Source: Osmia lignaria lignaria
Taxonomy: Eukaryota; Arthropoda; Insecta; Hymenoptera; Megachilidae
Length of the DNA: 64,000 nucleotides
Direction: 5' to 3'
Assembly: GCF_051020975.1 (NCBI RefSeq)
Contig: NW_027478171.1
Span: 2,108,001-2,172,000 of the forward strand
Shown here: in pieces, positions 59,642 through 64,000 of the stretch
Position numbering within the stretch: the first letter of the stretch is position 1
Layout of the letters: each line of letters starts with the position of its first letter
The notes under the pieces: generated by a model
Seen by the model: the letters and a program-made list of their open reading frames with translations, nothing else
The model's database searches: none
Told to the model about the DNA's origin: nothing
Made by a program: the position numbers and the translations under genes

Positions 59642-62600
59642 TTGCAGATTTATCTCAAGGGAAGGGGCCTGACGGACATATTTCGAGATATTTCTTCTTC
59701 TTGTTGTTCTTCTTCTGCACAGCTATGCTGGAAGTGGCATTTGCAGCTCGCAATAGTGCAGAGTTATCTCAAAGAAAGGGGACACGGTGTTTCTGTATCT
59801 CCATTATGTTGGTGCGGCTTCGGAACTTTTAAATATCTCGATATATCTCGAAAACTACGCTTCTGATCAAAAAATATCATAGAACATAAAAAGTAGGAAA
59901 CTTAATTCTCTATAAAAAAGGTCTCTTAACACTTTGCCATAGCTCGCTTCGTTTCCGAGATATTTGCAGATTTATCTCAGGGGAAGGGGCCTGACGGACA
60001 TATTTCGAGATATTTCTTCTTCTTGTTGTTCTTCATCTGCACAGCTAAGCTGGAAGTGGCATTCGCAGCTCGCAGTAGTGCAGAGTTATCTCAAAGAAAG
60101 GGGCCACAGTGTTTCTGTATCTCTATTATGTTGGTGCGGCTTCGGAACTTTTAAATATCTTGATATATCTCGAGAACTACGCATCTGATCAAAAAATATC
60201 ATAGAACATAAAAAGTGGGGAACTTAATTCTCTACAAAAAAGGTCTCTTAACATTTTGCCATAGCTCGCTTGGTTTCCGAGATATTTGCAGATTTATCTC
60301 AAGGGAAGGGGCCTGACGGACATATTTCGAGATATTTCTTCTTCTTGTTGTTCTTCTTCTGCACAGCTAAGCTGGAAGTGGCATTTGCAGCTCGCAATAG
60401 TGCAGAGTTACCTCAAAGAAAGGGGCCACGGTGTTTCTGTATCTCTATTATGTTGGTGCCGCTTCGGAACTTTTAAATATCTTGATATATCTCGAAAACT
60501 ACGGTTCTGATGAAAAATATCATACAACATAAATTGTAGGAAACATAATTCTCTACAAAAAAGGTCTGTTAACATTTTGCCATAGCTCTCTTCGTTTCCG
60601 AGATATTTGCAGATTTATCTCAAGGGAAGGGGCCTGACGGACATATTTCGAGATATTTCTTCTTCTTGTTGTTCTTCTTCTGCACAGCTAAGCTGGAAGT
60701 AGCATTTGCGGCTCGCACTAGTGCAGAGTTATCTCAAAGAAAGGGGCCACGGTGTTTCTGAGTCTCTATTATGTTGGTGCGGCTTCGGAACTTTTAAATA
60801 TCTCGATATATCTCGAAAACTACGCTTCTGATCAAAAAATATCATACAACATAAATTGTAGGAAACATAATTCTCTACAAAAAACGTCTCTTAACATTTT
60901 GCCATAGCTCGCTTCGTTTCCGAGATATTTGCAGATTTATCTCAAGGGAAGGGGCCTGACGGACATATTTCGAGATATTTCTTCTTCTTGTTGTTCTTCT
61001 TCTGCACAGCTATGCTGGAAGTGGCATTTGCAGCTCGCAATAGTGCAGAGTTATCTCAAAAAAAGGGGCCACGGTGTTTCTGTATCTCTATTATGTTGGT
61101 ACGGCTTCGGAACTTTTAAATATCTTGATATATCTTGAGAACTACGCATCTGATTAAAAAATATCATAGAACATAAATAGTAGGAAACTTAATTCTCTAC
61201 AAAAAAGGTCTCTCAACATTTTGCCATAGCTCGCTTCGTTTCCGAGATATTTGCACATTTATCTCAAGGGAAGGGGCCTGACGGACATATTTCGAGATAT
61301 TTCTTCTTCTTGTTGTTCTTCTTCTGCACAGCTAAGCTGGAAGTGGCATTTGCAGCTCGCAATAGTGCAGAGTTATCGCAAAGAAAGGGGCCACGGTGTT
61401 TCTGTATCTCTATTATGTTGGTGCGGCTTCGGAACTTTTAAATATCTTGATATATCTCGAGAACTACGCATCTGATCAAAAAATATCATAGAACATAAAA
61501 AGTAGGAAACCTAATTCTCTACAAAAAAGGTCTCTTAACACTTTGCCATAGCTCGCTTCGTTTCCGAGATATTTGCAGATTTATCTCAAGGAAAGGGGAC
61601 TGACGGACATATTTCGAGATATTTCTTCTTCTTGTTGTTCTTCTTCTGCACAGCTAAGCTGGAAGTGGCATTCGCAGCTCGCAGTAGTGCAGAGTTATCT
61701 CAAAGAAAGGGGCCACGGTGTTTCTGTATCTCTATTATGTTGGTGCGGCTTCGGAACTTTTAAATATCTCGATATATCTCGAAAACTACGCTTCTGATCA
61801 AAAAATATCATACAACATAAATTGTAGGAAACATAATTCTCTACAAAAAACGTCTCTTAACATTTTGCCATAGCTCGCTTCGTTTCCGAGATATTTGCAG
61901 ATTTATCTCAAGGGAAGGGGCCTGACGGACATATTTCGAGATATTTCTTCTTCTTGTTGTTCTTCTTCTGCACAGCTATGCTGGAAGTGGCATTTGCAGC
62001 TCGCAATAGTGCAGAGTTATCTCAAAGAAAGGGGCCACGGTGTTTCTGTATCTCTATTATGTTGGTACGGCTTCGGAACTTTTAAATATCTTGATATATC
62101 TTGAGAACTACGCATCTGATTAAAAAATATCATAAAACATAAATAGTAGGAAACTTAATTCTCTACAAAAAAGGTCTCTCAACATTTTGCCATAGCTCGC
62201 TTCGTTTCCGAGATATTTGCACATTTATCTCAAGGGAAGGGGCCTAACGGACATATTTCGAGATATTTCTTCTTCTTGTTGTTCTTCTTCTGCACAGCTA
62301 AGCTGGAAGTGGCATTTGCGGCTCGCACTAGTGCAGAGTTATCTCAAAGAAAGGGGCCACGGTGTTTCTGTATCTCTATTATGTTGGTGCAGCTTCGGAA
62401 CTTTTAAATATCTTGATATATCTCGAGAACTACGCATCTGATCAAAAAATATCATGGAACATAAAAAGTAGCAAACTTAATTCTCCACAAAAAAGGTCTC
62501 TTAACATTTTGCCATAGCTCGCTTCGTTTCCGAGATATTTGCAGATTTATCTCAAGGGAAGGGGCCTGACGGACATGTTTCGAGATATTTCTTCTTCTTG

Positions 62601-63826
62601 TTGTTCTTCTTCTGCACAGCTAAACTGGAAGTGGCATTTCCAGCTCGCAATAGTGCAGAGTTATCTCAAAGAAAGGGGCCACGGTGTTTCTGTATCTCTA
62701 TTATGTTGGTGCGGCTTCGGAACTTTTAAATATCTCGATATATCTCGAAAACTACGCTTCTGATCAAAAAATATCATAGAAGGTAAATTGTAGGAAACAT
62801 AATTCTCTACAAAAAAGGTCTCTTAACATTTTGCCATAGCTCGCTTCGTTTCCGAGATATTTGCAGATCTATCTCAAGGGAAGGGGCCTGACGGACATAT
62901 TTCGAAATATTTCTTATTCTTGTTGTTCTTCTTCTGCACAGCTAAGCTGGAAGCGGCATTTGCAACTCGCAATAGTGCAGAGTTATCTCAAAGAAAGGGG
63001 CCACGGTGTTTCTGAATCTCTATTATGTTGGTGCGGCTACGGAACTTTTAAATATCTTGATATATCTCGAGAACTACGCATCTGATCAAAAAATATCATA
63101 CAACATAAAAAGTAGGAAACTTAATTCTCTACAAGAAAGGTCTCTAAACATTTTGCCATAGCTCGCTTCGTTTCAGAGATATTTGCAGATTTATCTCAAG
63201 GGAAGGGGCCTGACGGACATATTTCTAGATATTTCTTCTTCTTGTTGTTCTTCCTCTGCACAGCTAAGCTGGAAGTGACATTTGCAGCTCGCAATAGTGC
63301 AGAGTTATCTCAAAGAGAGGGGCCACGGTGTTTCTGTATCTCTATTATGTTGGTGCGGCTTCGGAACTTTTAAATATCTTGATACATCTCGAGAACTACG
63401 CATCTGATCAAAAAATATCATGGAACATAAAAAGTAGAAAACTTAATTCTCTACAAAGAAGGTCTCTTAACATTTTGCCATAGCTCGCTTCGTTTCCGAG
63501 ATATTTGCAGATTTATCTCAAGGGAAGGGGCCTGACGGACATATTTCGAGATATTTCTTCTTCTTGTTGTTCTCCTTCTGCACAGCTAAGCTGGAAGTGG
63601 CATTTGCGGCTCGCACTAGTGCAGAGTTATCTCAAAGAAAGGGGCCACGGTGTTTCTGTATCTCTATTATGTTGGTGCGGCTTCGTAACTTTTAAATATC
63701 TTGATATATCTCGAGAACTACGCATCTGATAAAAAAATATCATACTACATAAAAAGTAGGAAACTTAATTCTCTACAAGAAAGGTCTCTAAACATTTTGC
63801 CATAGCTCGCTTCGTTTCCGAGATAT
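59642..63826 (+). repeat. Third copy, segment matching 44189-48373
   Basis: Thirteen monomers match copy 2 at an offset of 15,453 bp, including the 321-bp unit at 60286 and the 19081/19403 fusion at 61573. Private single changes that I noticed are 59782 (GACACGG), 60525 (CATACAAC) and 62135 (CATAAAAC). Confidence 0.92.
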
Positions 63827-64000
63827 TTGCAGATTTATCTCAAGGGAAGGGGCCTAACGGACATATTTCTAGATATTTCTTCTTCTTGTTGTTCTTCCTC
63901 TGCACAGCTAAGCTGGAAGTGACATTTGCAGCTCGCAATAGTGCAGAGTTATCTCAAAGAGAGGGGCCACGGTGTTTCTGTATCTCTATTATGTTGGTGC
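63827..64000 (+). repeat. Truncated satellite monomer at the window end
   Basis: The first 174 bases of a monomer of the TTTCTAGATATT/TCCTCTGC type match 48374 onward. The array continues past the window. Confidence 0.95.

Larger units (their letters stand above)
1..64000 (+). repeat. Satellite DNA array, 322-bp monomer, about 199 units
   Basis: The whole window consists of one 322-bp unit repeated head to tail in a single orientation. Monomer starts follow 87 + 322n to 3307, 3626 + 322n to 17794, 18115 + 322n to 21979, 22300 + 322n to 23910, 24231 + 322n to 28095, 28414, 28733 + 322n to 44833, 45154 + 322n to 48696, 49017 + 322n to 50627, 50948 + 322n to 60286 and 60607 + 322n to 63827. A counted monomer (2663-2984) has 126 G+C of 322 bases and 11 CpGs against about 12 expected. 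Most monomers carry a BclI site (TGATCA) near base 223 of the unit, so a BclI ladder is predicted. Long gene-free tandem arrays like this are typical of centromeric or heterochromatic satellites. The family is not one I can name. Confidence 0.98.
50701..64000 (+). repeat. Third copy of the 3' part of the super-repeat, truncated by the window end
   Basis: From 50708 the sequence matches 37187 onward at a constant offset of 13,521 bp (42 monomers less 3 bp). After a local 1,932-bp duplication the offset becomes 15,453 bp. In a visual comparison I saw only a handful of single-base differences from copy 2: position 51208 (T to C relative to 37687), 59467, 59782, 60525 and 62135, plus 44429 private to copy 2. 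It is therefore a recent tandem duplication. Its end lies beyond the window. Confidence 0.9.

Noticed and set aside
87..63729. Over 150 plus-strand frames of 64-84 codons, one or two per monomer
   Set aside because: They are copies of one frame in a 322-bp repeat. Starts are mostly TTG, consecutive copies fall in different frames, and many copies have stops or frameshifts. No protein family is recognisable.
1..64000. CRISPR array
   Set aside because: The repeats are 322 bp, directly adjacent and without unique spacers. No cas genes are present.
1..64000. Ribosomal intergenic spacer or tandem gene cluster (histone, 5S)
   Set aside because: No rRNA, histone or 5S sequence is present, and the unit has no recognisable promoter arrangement.
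1..64000. Transposable element or viral insertion inside the array
   Set aside because: Following the 322-bp phase from 87 to 63827, every base is accounted for by monomers of 319, 321 or 322 bp, leaving no room for an insertion.

Overview
This 64 kb window is one uninterrupted eukaryotic satellite DNA array. A 322-bp monomer is repeated head to tail, always in the same orientation, from the first base to the last. I count 199 monomer starts: 198 complete monomers, an 86-base tail of one before position 87, and a 174-base truncated one at 63827-64000. I see no protein gene, RNA gene, mobile element, CRISPR array or unique sequence. With the TTG/ATG/GTG that opens the recurrent 74-codon frame taken as base 1, monomers start every 322 bp in these runs: 87-3307, 3626-17794, 18115-21979, 22300-23910, 24231-28095, 28414, 28733-44833, 45154-48696, 49017-50627, 50948-60286 and 60607-63827. 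Only ten monomers deviate in length (three of 319 bp, seven of 321 bp).

The organism is a eukaryote, probably an invertebrate and perhaps an insect. The support is modest. One counted monomer (2663-2984) is about 39% G+C, with 11 CpGs where about 12 are expected, so CpG is not depleted as in heavily methylated vertebrate genomes. No CENP-B box is visible. Satellites of about 320 bp are known in insects, but I cannot compare sequences here, so lineage is inference.

The array is organised on several nested scales. (1) Inside the monomer, an old duplication places AGCTCGC...GCAGAnTTATCTCAA...AAGGGGCC twice, 114 bp apart, and there are three short dyads. (2) Two 3'-end haplotypes, E (GAGAACTACGCATCT, usually followed by ATAAAAAG) and K (GAAAACTACGCTTCT, usually followed by ATAAATTG), alternate as a 644-bp dimer at 3948-6523 and 29699-31308. 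(3) Local 3-, 4-, 5- and 6-monomer tandem duplications are scattered through the window. (4) A super-repeat of about 25-26 kb is present as copy 1 (start of window to about 26162) and copy 2 (26163 to about 50700). The copies match monomer by monomer, except for gains or losses of whole monomers at about ten points. (5) The 3' part of copy 2 (about 37.19-50.70 kb, 42 monomers, 13,521 bp) is duplicated again as 50.70 kb to the window end. That copy has gained a further 1,932-bp hexamer. The junction lies in a hybrid monomer at about 50646-50707.

Nothing here works as a gene system. The window records concerted evolution by register-shifted (unequal) exchange. It may be centromeric or pericentromeric heterochromatin, but no functional evidence is visible. 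The 74-codon frame in most monomers is a by-product of the repeat: 322 is not a multiple of 3, the usual start codon is TTG, and many copies carry stops or frameshifts.
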